A stretch of DNA of 64,000 bases from Glutinoglossum americanum (GCA_020080175.1 JAGHQL010000024.1:121643-185642), one strand, 5' to 3'; shown: positions 26,288 through 38,718, counted from the first letter of the stretch. The notes: generated from the sequence alone by a model not told the origin. Numbers and translations are program-made.

Positions 26288-28789
26288 ATGCTGTCAAATC
26301 CAAACCCGAGCCTTTATCGACAACACCGACAACACCGACGACAAAATTCGACACCAACGGCTTTCGAGGCTCCGAAGATTCCCCTCCTGCCAGCGACGAA
26401 ACTCCAGCGGCTCGCCTTTCATCGACGAGGCCAAAGCTTGGACCAGCGGATTCAACAACAACGACAACAACAATTCTTGCAGGATGACAACTCGGTAAGT
26501 ATAACCCCTGGATTTCAACCTAACCCACAGCATACTTTGCGAGCAACGCAGCAGCATAGACCGGTTCAGCCGGGCCAGCAGCAACAACGATTTTCTTTCC
26601 CGGCAGCTCAGAACTTCAAAATCCAGTGTCAGGAGGATACTGATGCACACTTCAATGAACAATGTGCCTATTATTCCGCTCTTATTTTTGGTCAATCTAT
26701 CGACGGAGTAAATGCCGCAGACGCCCAGGCCTCTAGAATTCACAATGGCAACAGCGACAATAATGAACCGATGTACTTGGATCACAACATAGTACGGCCC
26801 ACGACGGCTACTACTTACCCTGGAGGCCTTGGTCTCGCACTTGATGAATTTCCTGGATTTAGTAGGAACGAAGGAAGCATAAGGGATACAGTCTTGAGCA
26901 TGCCCTTTGGAGGAGGAGGTGCGGGTTGCGATCCGGAGATAGGGGTCATATGTCAAGACTGGAGTGAATCACAACGGAGACCTAGCACGCCATTGAAACA
27001 GACAGGCTCAGGTAAGTCGCCCTCTCGAGAATGCTGGATCGAAAAAGGGTTCATAACGATGGAAACAGCCTACTATAACCCACTTACCCCCGCGAAGACC
27101 CCACATCCGCGGGTCCCGCAGACCGCGCCCCTCCGTCGAAAGACAGAAGCCTCGTCGCCTCTACTTGATACTAAGACTATCAAGGCTCCCTCGCGCGCAT
27201 CTGGCCACCGGCGAGCGCAATCTACGAAAGATATCTTTTCTAGTAGTCTATTTAGAGACGATGCCAAGGGACTCCCTTCTCCACCTAACAGCTCGCCCCT
27301 GCCTGCGAGAGCGTTCGACATTGCTCCTATGCCTCACCCGGGCTTCATGAGCATGAAGTCGCTTAATGTAGACTTCAACGGGAGTGACAACGGTTACGAA
27401 TCCTCCCATTACTCGCCGATGTCGTCCGCGCTCTCACCAGCATTGTCATCACTCCGATCTTCAGCAGAACCAGAGATCTCTCGAATGTCCCTATTCGAGG
27501 ACGCGATGGATAGCACATCAGACCTGACAATGCTTGCAGATACATCCTCAGCGCTATCTTCAACGACTGTAACGGTTTTTCCGGGAGAACCGTCTCAGGT
27601 GAAGAACACCATGCCTTCTCCTGGAGCCAAATCAATGCTGGCGTCAGATCTCAACGTTGACGCCTCCATCAAGGATACAGGCATTACTGTGGAAGATATC
27701 GCTTCGTTCATCCAGGGCCCAGATCCTTCGGATGGAAAGTGGATGTGCCTCTATCCGGATTGTAACAAGCGTTTTGGCCGGAAAGAAAATATCAAATCTC
27801 ACATCCAAACCCACTTAGGAGACCGACAATTCATCTGCAACCACTGCAACAAATGCTTCGTCCGACAGCATGACCTGAAGCGGCACGCCAAGATACACAG
27901 TGGCGTAAAGCCGTACCCTTGCCTCTGCGGTAATAGTTTTGCTAGACATGATGCTCTGACGAGGCACCGCCAGCGTGGGATGTGCATTGGAGCCTTCGAG
28001 GGTATTGTCAAGAAACCTATTAAGCGTGGTCGGCCAAGGAAGACAAGGCCTGATGAGGAAGAGCGACTAGATAAGGCTGCACGCACAAGGAAGGCTGTGG
28101 CAATGTCCGCGACGTCTTCTTCCTCTGGGTTCTCAGATCAATCGAACCCTCAATCACCGCCTGGGGGCCAGGACCTTGGCACCAAAGTTTCCAGTCCGTT
28201 TAATGCACTTTCCGGATATCTCTCGAACGCGGACAGTTCGCATGGCATGTCTCCGGAAGTGTTCTTCCACACTCCTCCAGCATCTCCTAATCGCGAGTCG
28301 GATAGCTACGTGTCTCCGCATTGTATACAATATTCTCTCTCTCCCGCAGGTCGTAGTCCCAGCCCCACGTCATCTCCTGGGAAGGAAATTACAGCCAACA
28401 TCCCTCAAGAGGGCTTGACACTGCCTTCCAAACCGCCTTCGCCAGGCCAGGGCTTCGAAGATGTTTATACCACTCCGCCAGAGCTATCCCATTTATCATC
28501 CTCTCCGCCACCTTCTGCGGTTTCATCAAAGTACGATCTCGACACCTTCAGCGAGCATAATAGCAACCATGGGAGTCCGGCCGAGGGAACCCGCGGCCAT
28601 GCTGAGTCGAATAGTTTTACCTTACCTGGTATTAGCGAAGACGTAGACGAGATGTTCGGCACTAGCCTCTCAGCTCTGGAGAGAGATCCAGACATCCTGT
28701 TGATGCCGGAGTTTGACAAACTATTCAGCAACAGTGACATGTTTCAAGAGAGCTGCGATGGCCCTGACGTGTTCTTTGGTAGCCCTTGA
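26288..28789 (+). CDS. Swi5/Ace2-type C2H2 zinc-finger transcription factor
   Basis: Nuclear transcription factor of the Swi5/Ace2 family, which in yeasts drives late-mitotic and early-G1 genes for septation. One open frame of 833 codons runs from the first ATG to 28789. Three C2H2-type fingers lie at about residues 485-570: CLYPDCNKRF...H, CNHCNKCF...H, and a third, atypical one (PCLCGNSFARHDALTRH) ending at MC. A basic KRGRPRK stretch, a likely nuclear localisation signal, follows. The rest is Ser/Pro/Gln-rich with many SP/TP sites, as expected for Cdk-regulated members. Two GTAAGT donors with in-frame candidate introns (26495-26530, 27012-27068) leave the exact structure open. Confidence 0.88.
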   Translation: MLSNPNPSLYRQHRQHRRQNSTPTAFEAPKIPLLPATKLQRLAFHRRGQSLDQRIQQQRQQQFLQDDNSVSITPGFQPNPQHTLRATQQHRPVQPGQQQQRFSFPAAQNFKIQCQEDTDAHFNEQCAYYSALIFGQSIDGVNAADAQASRIHNGNSDNNEPMYLDHNIVRPTTATTYPGGLGLALDEFPGFSRNEGSIRDTVLSMPFGGGGAGCDPEIGVICQDWSESQRRPSTPLKQTGSGKSPSRECWIEKGFITMETAYYNPLTPAKTPHPRVPQTAPLRRKTEASSPLLDTKTIKAPSRASGHRRAQSTKDIFSSSLFRDDAKGLPSPPNSSPLPARAFDIAPMPHPGFMSMKSLNVDFNGSDNGYESSHYSPMSSALSPALSSLRSSAEPEISRMSLFEDAMDSTSDLTMLADTSSALSSTTVTVFPGEPSQVKNTMPSPGAKSMLASDLNVDASIKDTGITVEDIASFIQGPDPSDGKWMCLYPDCNKRFGRKENIKSHIQTHLGDRQFICNHCNKCFVRQHDLKRHAKIHSGVKPYPCLCGNSFARHDALTRHRQRGMCIGAFEGIVKKPIKRGRPRKTRPDEEERLDKAARTRKAVAMSATSSSSGFSDQSNPQSPPGGQDLGTKVSSPFNALSGYLSNADSSHGMSPEVFFHTPPASPNRESDSYVSPHCIQYSLSPAGRSPSPTSSPGKEITANIPQEGLTLPSKPPSPGQGFEDVYTTPPELSHLSSSPPPSAVSSKYDLDTFSEHNSNHGSPAEGTRGHAESNSFTLPGISEDVDEMFGTSLSALERDPDILLMPEFDKLFSNSDMFQESCDGPDVFFGSP

Positions 28790-29271
28790 AGATTTGCATG
28801 ACAATGAATTGCCAGCAACACGACACGATTGTCAGCTTTTACAATTGATACCAAGAGGGTTTTTTAACAACCGGATACCGGCAGGGGGAGTTGCAGGGTT
28901 GAAATTTTGCATTTCGGCGGTTTTATTTCGGGACCGGGCCGTGATAAATGGATGGACGGGTGATGATGCACGATTCTCTTACGTTCATTACTTCAACGTG
29001 TATTACTCGTGCCATGGTAATTCCTCGGTGCATAACACCCAGAATAAGCCCCATGTACCAGAATCTGCAAGTTAATAATGTCTCGATAAGCCTGAGCTTG
29101 CACCCCTAGGCTATCGTTACCATAAACAAAATATCGCACGTGACTAGCTAGCCGTTGCCTGGGAAACAGAAATTCCCCAAATAGAAAGCAGAAAGCGGAG
29201 AGGGATTGCTTTCGACTCCCTCATATAGATTAGAGAGACGACCACAGCGCCATTCACACGCGGGTGGGATT
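28790..29271. other. Intergenic: 3' flank of zinc-finger gene, promoter of SprT-like gene
   Basis: 482 bases between two tandem genes; no additional gene or motif seen. Confidence 0.55.
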
Positions 29272-30864
29272 ATGGCTAGGCTTCGTGAGGAGCATGAGGA
29301 GAGCGATGATGAGTTTCCAGATATATCGGTCGTGATCAGTCGCTTTTACCAAAACAAATTGCCAAAGACACCCAATGAAGAGCGAAGTTGTGCTGAGGAA
29401 CCTGATAGAACGGGCGTTGAAGACTCCCATACCAGATATGGAGTCTACTCTACTCCTAATACAGATTCAATGTTTCCGACCTCAGGGCCTCACGCCCCAG
29501 TAAAAGCTCCAAACACAGAATCTCCAGCAAAGTTCGATAGTGGATCAGCTCCAGAAGTTGATACGTTCTCAGACAGCCTAATCGAGGACGACTCATTTGC
29601 TATGCTAAAATTGTGAGTAGGAGGCGGTAGCTAGGGAGTTGAAGGCGGATCAAAGGCTAATTGACCCATGAAAAGCTCTCCGCCAAGGTCAAAAATAGTC
29701 AAGGATTCGCCAACTAAGCAGTCTTGCGCAGTGCCGTCTTTTAGGCCGATCAAAACACCTAGCTGGGATCGAGAGATACAAGAGCAGGGTGGTCAGCGCA
29801 AAAAGAAAACCCCTTGGTCAGGCCGGCGGTGGAAACCCCGACCGATACCAGAACCCATTCCTGTGCAAGGTATACAACCACATACGCCGGGAAAAACCAA
29901 GCAACACCGCAGTACCCTTAGTGCAAAAAAGGCGTTTAAAGAGAGAAAGCATGATCTCGCACGAGAGTTCCTGAGTGAGCTCGATGACAGGGTCAGCGGT
30001 GGTCAAATAGCATCAATAACGGCATCGACAGGAGGAGTCAAGCTCATCTGGAGCAAAAAACTGACTACCACAGCTGGGCGTGCGAACTGGAAGAAAGAGA
30101 AGATAGCCAAACTCGTAACCGATGAAGCCCTACGGAATATCGGCAGCCAATCGGTCGCCTATCGACACATAGCATCAATCGAGCTGGCGGAGAAAGTGAT
30201 TGATGACGAGAGTATGTGTGTCACCCATGTTAGGCTGACCCAGCTGACTATATCCTCAGATCGCCTGCTGAATACGCTTGCCCATGAATACTGTCACCTT
30301 GCGAACTTCATAATCAGTGAAGTATTGGACCATCCACACGGTGAAAGTTTCAAAGAATGGTAAGATTTAACCAGTCACAGACCCAGTACGGCAGTCTCAC
30401 TCTAGAAACCTAGGGCCAAGATTTGCACTCGAGCTTTCGGCCATCGGGGTGTCGAAGTCACCACTAAGCATTCCTATGCTATCGACTACAAGTACATCTG
30501 GGAGTGCACGGGTTGTGGCGTCCAGTTCAAGCGTCATTCAAAATCCGTCGACCCAACGAGACACACGTGCGGTTCCTGCAAGTCGCAACTAGTGCAGATC
30601 CAGCCAGCCCCTCGAAGCGTAGCACTTTCCGAGTACCAGCTGTTCGTGAAGGAGAATTTTAAGGAGGTGAAGAAGGCTCACCCCCTGAGTCCACAGAAGG
30701 AAATCATGGGCCTATTGGGGGCGGCATATAAGAGGGAGCGAAAAACGACCACGGCCACCGAAACCACTGGGGGGAAAGGAGCGCCTCCAGGTCCAGAGGA
30801 TAGCGAAGAGGATCTGTATGCTATAACTAGCGCTCTGGGGGGGCTTGATCTTGGGAACCCCTGA
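29272..30864 (+). CDS. SprT-like metalloprotease with C-terminal zinc ribbon (GCNA/SPRTN-related)
   Basis: SprT-domain protein expected to act in the nucleus on DNA-protein crosslinks, as SPRTN and GCNA do. Exons 29272-29612, 29676-30359 and 30414-30864 give 491 residues. The N-terminal ~190 residues are acidic, then basic and disordered. The metalloprotease motif HEYCH is at about 317-321, followed by HPHGESFKEW with a likely third zinc ligand. A zinc ribbon (CTGC ... CGSC) follows, then a C-terminal helix-rich segment (LSEYQLFVKENF) resembling an HMG-type box seen in fungal members. The ATG at 29272 gives a start MARLREEHEESDDEF. Both introns are GT-AG. Confidence 0.9.
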
Positions 30865-31154
30865 CTTCCGCGGGCGTTCTTCGGTCACTTATCATACCTC
30901 TAGTCTCCATTCATGCCTCCTACCGCCCTCACCGAATTCCTCAGAAGAAAGGTGCTCATGTTCTACACATCTTGGGCGCTATCATATGCAATATACCCAA
31001 TCTACATACATAATAGTGATTTTAGGTCTTGTTAACGATGATGTCCTTTGCATGCCATCCTCAAAATCCCAGGGGGGAAACCTCTCAGCTACCCTAATAC
31101 CTAATCCTCCATCCTCTTATTGGCGTCTAAGCGAGGCCCCTAATCTGGTCTTTG

Positions 31155-31902
31155 TCACTCCTGCACAAATAGATTCCAATCCTTCACTTCAAAGGTTCTA
31201 AAAATGCGGTCCTGGTGTGCTAGAGCTGAGTCCAGCAATGGCCCCAGCTGGCCCCGCTCCAGGTCAACTCTTCCCTCGTCATAGTTACCTTTGATGTGGG
31301 GCACGTTGATGGTGATGACTATATCAGTTGTCTGCGCCTTTAGCCTAACGATAGTCACAAGCACCCCAGTGAAAATTGGCGTTGCCCGGAAATCGGTTAG
31401 GGGTCTGGACCCTCCGCTCGCCTCCTGAGGAAAGTGTTTTGTCTTAAAGATTGTATATATCGGTGTCTGCTCCCTGAAAGTTTCACCCCATGAAGTTAGC
31501 ACGAAGGGGAAGATAGGGTACAGGGGAGCGAGATCCACTTACGGGAAATGCAATAGCCGCGTCGTATTCTGATACCAGAGCTTTACGTCGTCGTCCGAGT
31601 CGAAAATATCGTCCAGGTGGAGCTTCAGCGCCGCTTCGTCGGTCGTGACTGAGTCTGGTTGCTCAGTGAGGTCGAAGATGATGCTTGCAAAGCCATCCTT
31701 GTCCAGGTAAACTTCTTGATGGTCTGGCACCTGCCGGATATCACTGAAGCGGGGGTGTTAGCTCACCGCAGCAAAAACTTCGCAAACACTGAAGGAAAGG
31801 GTTGTTCAGTAATAGTTCATCTCACCTAACGTCTGCGTATCCGTCTGGTAAATCCACCGTGATGGCGCCGCCAAAAAGGTCCACTTTGTTGTATGTAGCC
31901 AT
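31155..31902 (-). CDS. mog1: Mog1, Ran GTPase-binding nuclear import factor
   Basis: Small Ran-binding protein that helps nucleotide exchange on Ran in nuclear import. Minus-strand exons 31902-31826, 31743-31543 and 31473-31155 give 198 residues. The N-terminal hallmark LFGGAITVDLPDGYADVSD crosses the first junction and is followed by IRQVPDHQEVYLD, both very characteristic of Mog1. The C-terminal end reads FRTFEVKDWNLF. Introns are GT-AG. It is convergent with the SprT-like gene (290 bp spacer). Confidence 0.95.
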
Positions 31903-32499
31903 GATAGGGTAGTGTAGAAGCCTAAGTTAGGGTTTATAAAATATTATAGGGTTTTTATTCCCCTTACTTCCCCTGATGTGGAGTAACTAGATTGAGTAGG
32001 GCCTTGGTGAGGCTTTGATGGTGGTGCGTAGCTACTCAATATAAAAGTAGACGGCCGCTGCCTAATTATGACTCAGTGTGATATTTCAGCTCCTTCCACC
32101 TATAGAACGCCACAATCCTGCATAGGTGAATGGTTTGAGTAGGTATTTTTCGTTGCCTATTTGGCTGAGCTATAAACGTGTTGTTGGCTGCGGTGTGTAA
32201 TCCTATTTGTGGCTCGTAGGCTCGCTTGGAGGATCAAAACAATACCTGATTGTCTGCGATACTCTGAGATGCAGATACGGAAAAAGCTTTGGGATGGCCA
32301 ATGTTTGGGGTTAAAGTGCTTACAGACTTGCCTAGGTTTTGCGTTTCTCTCACGTCCTAATTTCATGCCATTCGAGGAAAGCTGATATATGTAGTAGAGT
32401 ATCTGTCTGCGGGCGAACCGCAACTTTTGCAGACATCACTCATTTATTTTACTACTTTTAAACGCCGGCCAGGAATCCGGAAGACGCCGTATATTGGTC
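31903..32499. other. Intergenic: mog1 promoter and bud20 3' flank
   Basis: 597 bases between two minus-strand genes. Short open frames are present but carry no recognisable content. The stretch next to 31903 is AT-rich and should hold the mog1 promoter. Confidence 0.55.
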
Positions 32500-33134
32500 T
32501 CACCTTAACCCATCTGCTTCCTCGAGCTCAACCTCCATTTCCTTCTCCACAGAAGGCACCTCTTCATTGATCATGGTATCTACAACTGCCTCTTTGACAG
32601 GACCATTGTCCACCCCCAACCCGACTGCGGCTTCTGCCTCCCTTTGAGAGTAAGGCTCTTCTCGCAGTAAACGAACTCTACAGCCCATGGATCAGTCAAA
32701 CGTCTTCGATAGTCTCCGGCTGGCCGGCCGGGGGGATGAGCGCCAACCTTCTGAGGTGATTTTTGCCTCTTCTGTGTTGCACAAGGTTATGCTCGCTCTC
32801 GAACCATTTCGCACATTCAACGCAGTAATGCTGGCCTAGTCCGGGGAGGTCGTCTGCAGCTTTAGAGTTCTTGTACTGATTGAGGTGTTTGGTAGAGTGG
32901 AGATCTGCGTGTACTTGATCCAGGTCTCTATGGTGGCTCGAATGCGTTAGAACCTACTCACAATATACCCAAGATCCACCTTGGTCTGAAGGTAGCTGTT
33001 TTGTGACATCGATGCATTCATATCACGAACTGGTCTGCAGACCAGTGCGCAAAAAACAATATGCCATGCTGTGCTATTTGGAATTCCTCGCACCTAGTTC
33101 GACGTTTGGTCTTGGAGCGTCTGATCGCACCCAT
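32500..33134 (-). CDS. bud20: Bud20/ZNF593 zinc-finger protein, pre-60S export factor
   Basis: Shuttling C2H2 zinc-finger protein needed for nuclear export of pre-60S ribosomes. Minus-strand exons 33134-33094, 32927-32748 and 32677-32500 give 132 residues. The N-terminus GAIRRSKTKRRTR and then DLDQVHADL are family hallmarks. The finger C-V-E-C, 12 residues, H...H reads YCVECAKWFESEHNLVQH with RRGKNH after it. EEPYSQREAEAAVG follows, then an acidic tail. No single open frame covers the gene; it was assembled from three exons with GT-AG introns of 166 and 70 nt. Confidence 0.93.
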
Positions 33135-33761
33135 GGCCAAAGGTTGATTATAAGAACTAGATACGAAAAACCAAAACCAAAAGGTTCTGTTTATCTCCAG
33201 ACTCGAGCTTCGGGCGAGTCGGGGCCGAGTGGCAGGGATGAAAGAAATTCTTTGATGGTCTGCAGGCCACAACGAAGAGCAATTGCTTTTTACCGACAAA
33301 TTACATCGGGAGGAAGGGCATCACTCTCACTTATCTTATTCATGAAGCAGCAGGCTCGCACAGTATACAAACACACATATGTAGATGTTGATTTTCGAGC
33401 ACCTCAGGATGGCTAGAGATTAAATAAAATATTGTGTACACAGCCATCACGTGGAGATGAGGAATAATAACATCACGACACTGGATGGGGGTCACTAGGT
33501 AATAGAGCTGCCGTGATTGGTCGCGGTGGTTGCTTGTGCCGCCGGGATGGCTCATTGCTCGTACAGGGCGGGGCAGGGAAGCGAAGGCAGAGCCAGCTTC
33601 CAGTACGTTGACAGGATAACAACCTTGAACAACCTCCACCTTCCTCTCCCTCCTCTCCTCTTTCCTGCACCCCAAACCACTGCGATCCTGCTGTCTCTCC
33701 CGCTCAGTGATTCCGGAAAATTACAGCTAGTCATTGGTTTCGCCGAGTTTATTCTATCAAC
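33135..33761. promoter_or_regulatory. Divergent promoter region, bud20 / aconitase
   Basis: 627 bases between two divergent start codons. A C/T-rich block at about 33620-33710 just upstream of the aconitase start has the look of a fungal core promoter or leader. Confidence 0.5.
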
Positions 33762-36700
33762 ATGCTCGCCTCAAGGAAGATCATTCGCGCTGGGAAGCTG
33801 GTATGTTCCCGTTCGTCCGCAAATCTTCCTTACCCGTTGCGCTATCTTCATGCTCACACCAACTTTGATCTTCATACCCGGCTCTAATTTTTTATCTTTT
33901 TCCTTTTACGCTTGGGAGCTTTTATTAATGATCCTTGTTTTAGTACCCAACTCTCCGAGTTGTAAGTATCCACCGTGTTATCTGATCCTGTGATACTTAG
34001 AGCTGTGTTGTATCAGTGATAGGTGATGAGGTTATGACTGCTAATCACACAATGCGAATAGCTATACCGGGCTCGGGGAATGGCAACAGTCAGCGATTCT
34101 CCTCTCGACAAGAAAGTCGAGATGACCAATTGGGAAAAGGTCAGCAGTGAAAATTTGCCGTTTGTTTTGATATGCCATTTCGGCTATGCTCGGGCATCTT
34201 GGTCTGTCGAATAGACTTGCTAACCCTAAGTACATAGGGGAATTACGTCAATTATAAGTATGCAGGCACTCTATAACCTACCGCGCCGCTGTCTTTGCCA
34301 GCGTGCGCTCTCGCGCCATAGATGCTCGCCATCATGGTCATGGAACGCGAGGATCGCATTGATCAGATAGCGTCATAGCAGCTACTAACGCATTTTCCAA
34401 CAATCCACAGGAAGATGGCCGAGAACCTAGCTATTGTTCGCTCCCGACTGAATCGACCACTTACGTATGCGGAGAAAATTCTATATTCCCATCTTGACGA
34501 TCCGCATGGCCAGGACATTGAACGGGGAAAGTCCTACCTAAAACTTAGGCCGGACCGAGTTGCGCTTCAAGATGCGACCGCTCAGATGGCGATTCTCCAA
34601 TTCATGTCTGCCGGCATGCCCTCGGTTGCCACACCAACAACAGTTCATTGTGACCATCTGATCGAGGCTCAGATTGGTGGTGAAAAAGACCTTGCAAGAG
34701 CTCAAGAAATCAACAAGGAAGTTTATGACTTCCTGTCATCCTCTTGCGCAAAGTATAATATCGGTTTCTGGAGGCCCGGATCAGGCATTATCCATCAAAT
34801 TGTACTGGAGAATTATGCTTTTCCCGGCGGTTTGATGATCGGAACTGACTCCCACACACCAAACGCTGGTGGTCTTGGAATGTGCGCTATTGGCGTTGGG
34901 GGTGCCGATGCAGTCGACGTTATGGCCAACCTGCCGTGGGAATTGAAGGCCCCTAAGGTTATTGGAGTCAGGTTGTCCGGAGAACTTTCTGGCTGGACTG
35001 CGCCAAAAGGTACGTCGCACATGCTGTCGTGGTTTAGGCTGTCGAAAACTGGACCATTCTAATACAACTGCTGTAGATATCATTTTGAAGGTCGCCGGAA
35101 TTCTGACTGTCAAGGGAGGCACAGGCGCCATCATTGAGTATCACGGGCCTGGCGTTGCCTCTCTTTCGTCTACCGGGATGGGTACCATCTGCAATATGGG
35201 CGCTGAGATAGGAGCCACCACATCTGTTTTCCCATTCAATGATAGAATGTACGATTACTTGGCCGCCACTAAACGCAAGCCTATCGGCGACTTAGCGAGA
35301 GCTTACTCTAAGGAGCTTCATGAGGATGAGGGCGCTGAGTATGACGAGTTGATTGAACTCAACTTATCTGAGCTAGAACCTCACATCAATGGCCCCTTCA
35401 CCCCGGATCTTGCAACCCCTATCTCTAAGTTCAAAGAGGCAGTTGAGGCAAACAAATGGCCATCAGAGTTGAAGGTCGGCTTAATCGGATCTTGTACGAA
35501 CTCGTCATATGAGGATATGTCCAGGGCTGCCTCCATCGCTCGTGATGCCCTCAGTCATGGCTTGAAAGCGAAGTCAATGTTCACTGTGACTCCGGGCTCC
35601 GAGCAAATCCGAGCAACTATCGAGCGCGATGGTCAGCTTAAAACACTTGAGGAATTTGGTGGTCTTATCCTGGCCAATGCCTGTGGTCCTTGCATTGGCC
35701 AATGGGACCGCCGAGACGTGAAGAAAGGAGAGCCCAACTCTATCGTATCGTCCTACAACCGGAACTTCACTGGACGTAACGATGCCAATCCCGCCACGCA
35801 CGCTTTCGTTACCTCTCCAGACCTGGTTGTTGCCTTGACTTTGGCCGGAACACTTAACTTTAACCCGCTCACAGATACCCTCAGGGATAAAGATGGCAAC
35901 GATTTCCTGCTTGCTCAACCCACTGGTGATGGTCTTCCGGCAAACGGATATGATCCCGGACGAGACACTTATCAAGCACCGCCGGCCGACAGGGTTTCTG
36001 TCTCTGTTGCTGTGTCCCCAACTAGCGATCGCCTACAAGTCTTGGAACCCTTCAAGCCATGGGATGGGAAGGATGCCGTTGATATCCCAATCTTGATAAA
36101 AACAAAAGGAAAGACTACAACTGACCATATCTCAAGTAAGTACTCGCTCATTGTAGCGGTCGGCCAACAATCACAGATTATGCTAACCCACGGTTAAAAT
36201 TTCAGTGGCTGGACCGTGGCTCAAATACCGTGGTCATCTCGACAACATCTCTAACAATATGCTGATCGGCGCTATCAACGCTGCAAATGGTGAGGCTAAC
36301 AAAGTTAAGAACGTCACCACTGGCGAGTTTGATGCCGTTCCAGCTACTGCTAGAGACTACAAGAGGAAGGGTATCCAATGGGTGGTCGTTGGAGACTGGA
36401 ACTACGGTGAGGGAAGTTCTCGTGAGCATGCAGCGCTTGAACCAAGACATCTCGGAGGCTTGGCTATCATCACCAGGAGCTTTGCTCGTATTGTGAGTAC
36501 CACGCCCTGCTCTCAGTGTTCGAAGGGCTTGAGAGCCCATGTAGTAACTTTTGCTTTTAGCACGAAACCAACTTGAAGAAACAAGGAATGCTTCCTTTAA
36601 CATTCATTAATCCCGAGGATTACGACAAGATTAACCCAGATGACAAAGTTGACCTCCTTTGTACCGAGTTGGCTGTAGGAGTGCCAATGACGCTCAGGGT

Positions 36701-36824
36701 TCATCCAAAGGACGGAAAGACGTGGGAGGCGAAGCTTGCGCACACATTCAACGAGCCACAAATCGAGTGGTTCAAAAATGGTAGTGCATTGAACACCATG
36801 GCCAAGGCGGCGGTATCCAAGTAA
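33762..36824 (+). CDS. aco1: Mitochondrial aconitate hydratase
   Basis: TCA-cycle enzyme interconverting citrate and isocitrate in the mitochondrial matrix. Exons 33762-33800, 34062-34139, 34238-34257, 34411-35009, 35077-36135, 36206-36492 and 36561-36824 give 781 residues, the usual length. A presequence rich in Arg/Lys ([13 protein letters not shown]) precedes [10 protein letters not shown]. Three [4Fe-4S] cysteines are seen: GSCTNS (C385) and CGPC (C448, C451). The substrate-binding [19 protein letters not shown] is present. Exon 3 is a 20-nt microexon. Intron 1 is 261 bp. All introns are GT-AG. Confidence 0.97.
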
Positions 36825-37297
36825 AATAGATTGTATATTTAGAGACATCGTTGAGAGGTGAACTCGAAGCTCCCAGAAGGGCCCCCCGAGTTTGCGGAAG
36901 CTAAGACCGAGACTGTAAACTTGAGAACAAGTTGTTGGATTATCTGGCATGGCGGAGATGCTTCCTGTTCGCTTTTCCTGCACCTTCGGCCGTTGGCAAG
37001 CGCGTCTTATAGTGGCCTTTTTTCCTCAGCTCGTTTTACCTGAGAGTGCGGTCATTCGTATTTGGAATATGAATATATCTGCCTTGTAGAGGTTGTGCAC
37101 ATCGTCGCTCTTCTCGCTTGCTGGAATCTACAAAATTCCACCTTCAAGCATCGCGAGAAACAGTCTCGCTGCGAGTGATAGGGCATCACCCGTCCCTCTA
37201 CATCTCCCCCACGTCTGGTCCTGGTTCTTACTTACCTACCCGTGCAACGTTCATCCATATCCTAGGGAACGCACCGTGCCTGGCTCGCCCATCCATC
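36825..37297. other. Intergenic: aconitase 3' flank and rhomboid promoter
   Basis: 473 bases between tandem genes; no other gene seen. The last ~200 bases before 37298 are C/T-rich. Confidence 0.55.
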
Positions 37298-38408
37298 ATG
37301 AACCCACAATTTAACCCTGCACGGTTACGGTCCTACGTCTTCCGTCTTCCACTGGTAACTCGGATAGTATTATTGGTCATAGTTGGCTTCTGGATTTTAG
37401 GAATTCAGACTGTATGGGATGTTACGGTGTGGGGAGCCCTAACTCCCAAAGAGGTGGGCCTTAGCTCCAGTGAGTTTACATGTCTTCTGTCTTTAGGGGG
37501 TCGAGTGCATGTCTTCTAGAAAAAGGTCCATTGGCTGATCTTTGGGTCTACGCAGTGTACCGGTTGAACACATATCCGCTTATCCATGCCAACTTCCTCC
37601 ATATGTTTATCAACTGTGTGGCGTTGGCGCCGTTACTGGAGAGATTTGAGGCAGAGCACGGCACTTTGATGACACTTGCGATGTTCGCTGGACGTGAGTG
37701 CATTAATTTGCGAAGTCGACTCTAGGGCCGTGGAAGTGTTAACGCCTGCGCAGCTCTATCGACTTTGCCGGCAGGATTGTACCTTTTATGCGAAGGGTTA
37801 ATATGGAGAGGGAATGTACCGATTATGGGTGCAAGGTAAGGCGGGGGATAACTGCATAATAAAATCGCTATCATCACGCACGAAATGCTAATGCTACGAA
37901 AAGCGTCTGGGTATTTGCACTTGTGGCTACTGAAGCCATAAAGACGTATAAGTCGAACCCGTTCTTCAGGTATTAAGCACATTCCAGTTACCGGACTTGG
38001 CTAACAAACTAAGTTTGGGCCCATACAAAATTCCAACCTGGACAACACCCATTATTTCGGCACTCGTCGTTGCTTTCTTGATCCCAAATACGAGCTTGCT
38101 TGGTCATTTGTGCGCGGTGGTCGTTGGGTATCTATGTCAGTACTTACGCAACTCAGTCCCACGTCCTAGTCAGCTCACAAGATAAAGTCGCCTTGGGTTA
38201 CCTAAAGATCCTTGCACCCCCGGAGAAGATTCTACGTTGGGTGGAAGGGAAAATGAATCTCTTAGGGAGGCTGCCACACTACGTCTCCGTCGACCAAAAA
38301 ACATACGGCAGGTACGGGGTGCTGCCTTCGTCCGCAGCACCCACGGCGGTCGCAGAAAATGGTATCTCTATGCCTTTCATTGGACCTGGGCAGAGGCTAG
38401 GCTCTTAG
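37298..38408 (+). CDS. rbdB: Rbd2/RbdB-type rhomboid intramembrane protease
   Basis: Golgi rhomboid serine protease. In aspergilli and fission yeast this family cleaves the sterol-responsive SREBP factor. Exons 37298-37469, 37556-37693, 37754-37835, 37904-37969, 38014-38135 and 38188-38408 give 266 residues. Hydrophobic segments span the protein. HANFLHMF is in an early segment, the catalytic Ser is in GASVW (S131, its codon split by an intron), and the catalytic His is in LLGHL (H184). The C-terminal tail YLKILAPPEKILRW and LGRLPHYVSVDQ is specific for this subfamily. The last acceptor was placed at 38187 because it aligns best; 38181 also keeps the frame. Confidence 0.94.
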
Positions 38409-38718
38409 AGGCCTCAGGGTGTTTTTGATTTCCAGCGCTTCCTGATTATAATAACAAGAGACCACTCGGATTTAACACGCAGACAGCCCAGTCCAGTTTG
38501 TTGTATTGTACAACTGCTGTTGATGTCACTTTACTAGGATAGGATAGATATATGTACTGTAGATGAACTTCGCAAATAAGACGATGGGATATACGACACG
38601 TGACCAAAAGTGTGCACCCCCCAGCAGACGCTCTGCGGCACTCCTAGGATGTTGCAGGCATAGCAATTGTTGTTTCCGCCCACAGCGGCTTATTTTTCGA
38701 ATTTCTGAGTCTCACAGG
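38409..38718. other. Intergenic: rhomboid 3' flank and gaa1 promoter
   Basis: 310 bases between tandem genes; nothing further recognised. Confidence 0.55.

Noticed and set aside
33517-33993. 159-codon open frame overlapping the aconitase start
   Set aside because: It lies in a different frame from the aconitase presequence and runs through its first exon and intron; no motif.
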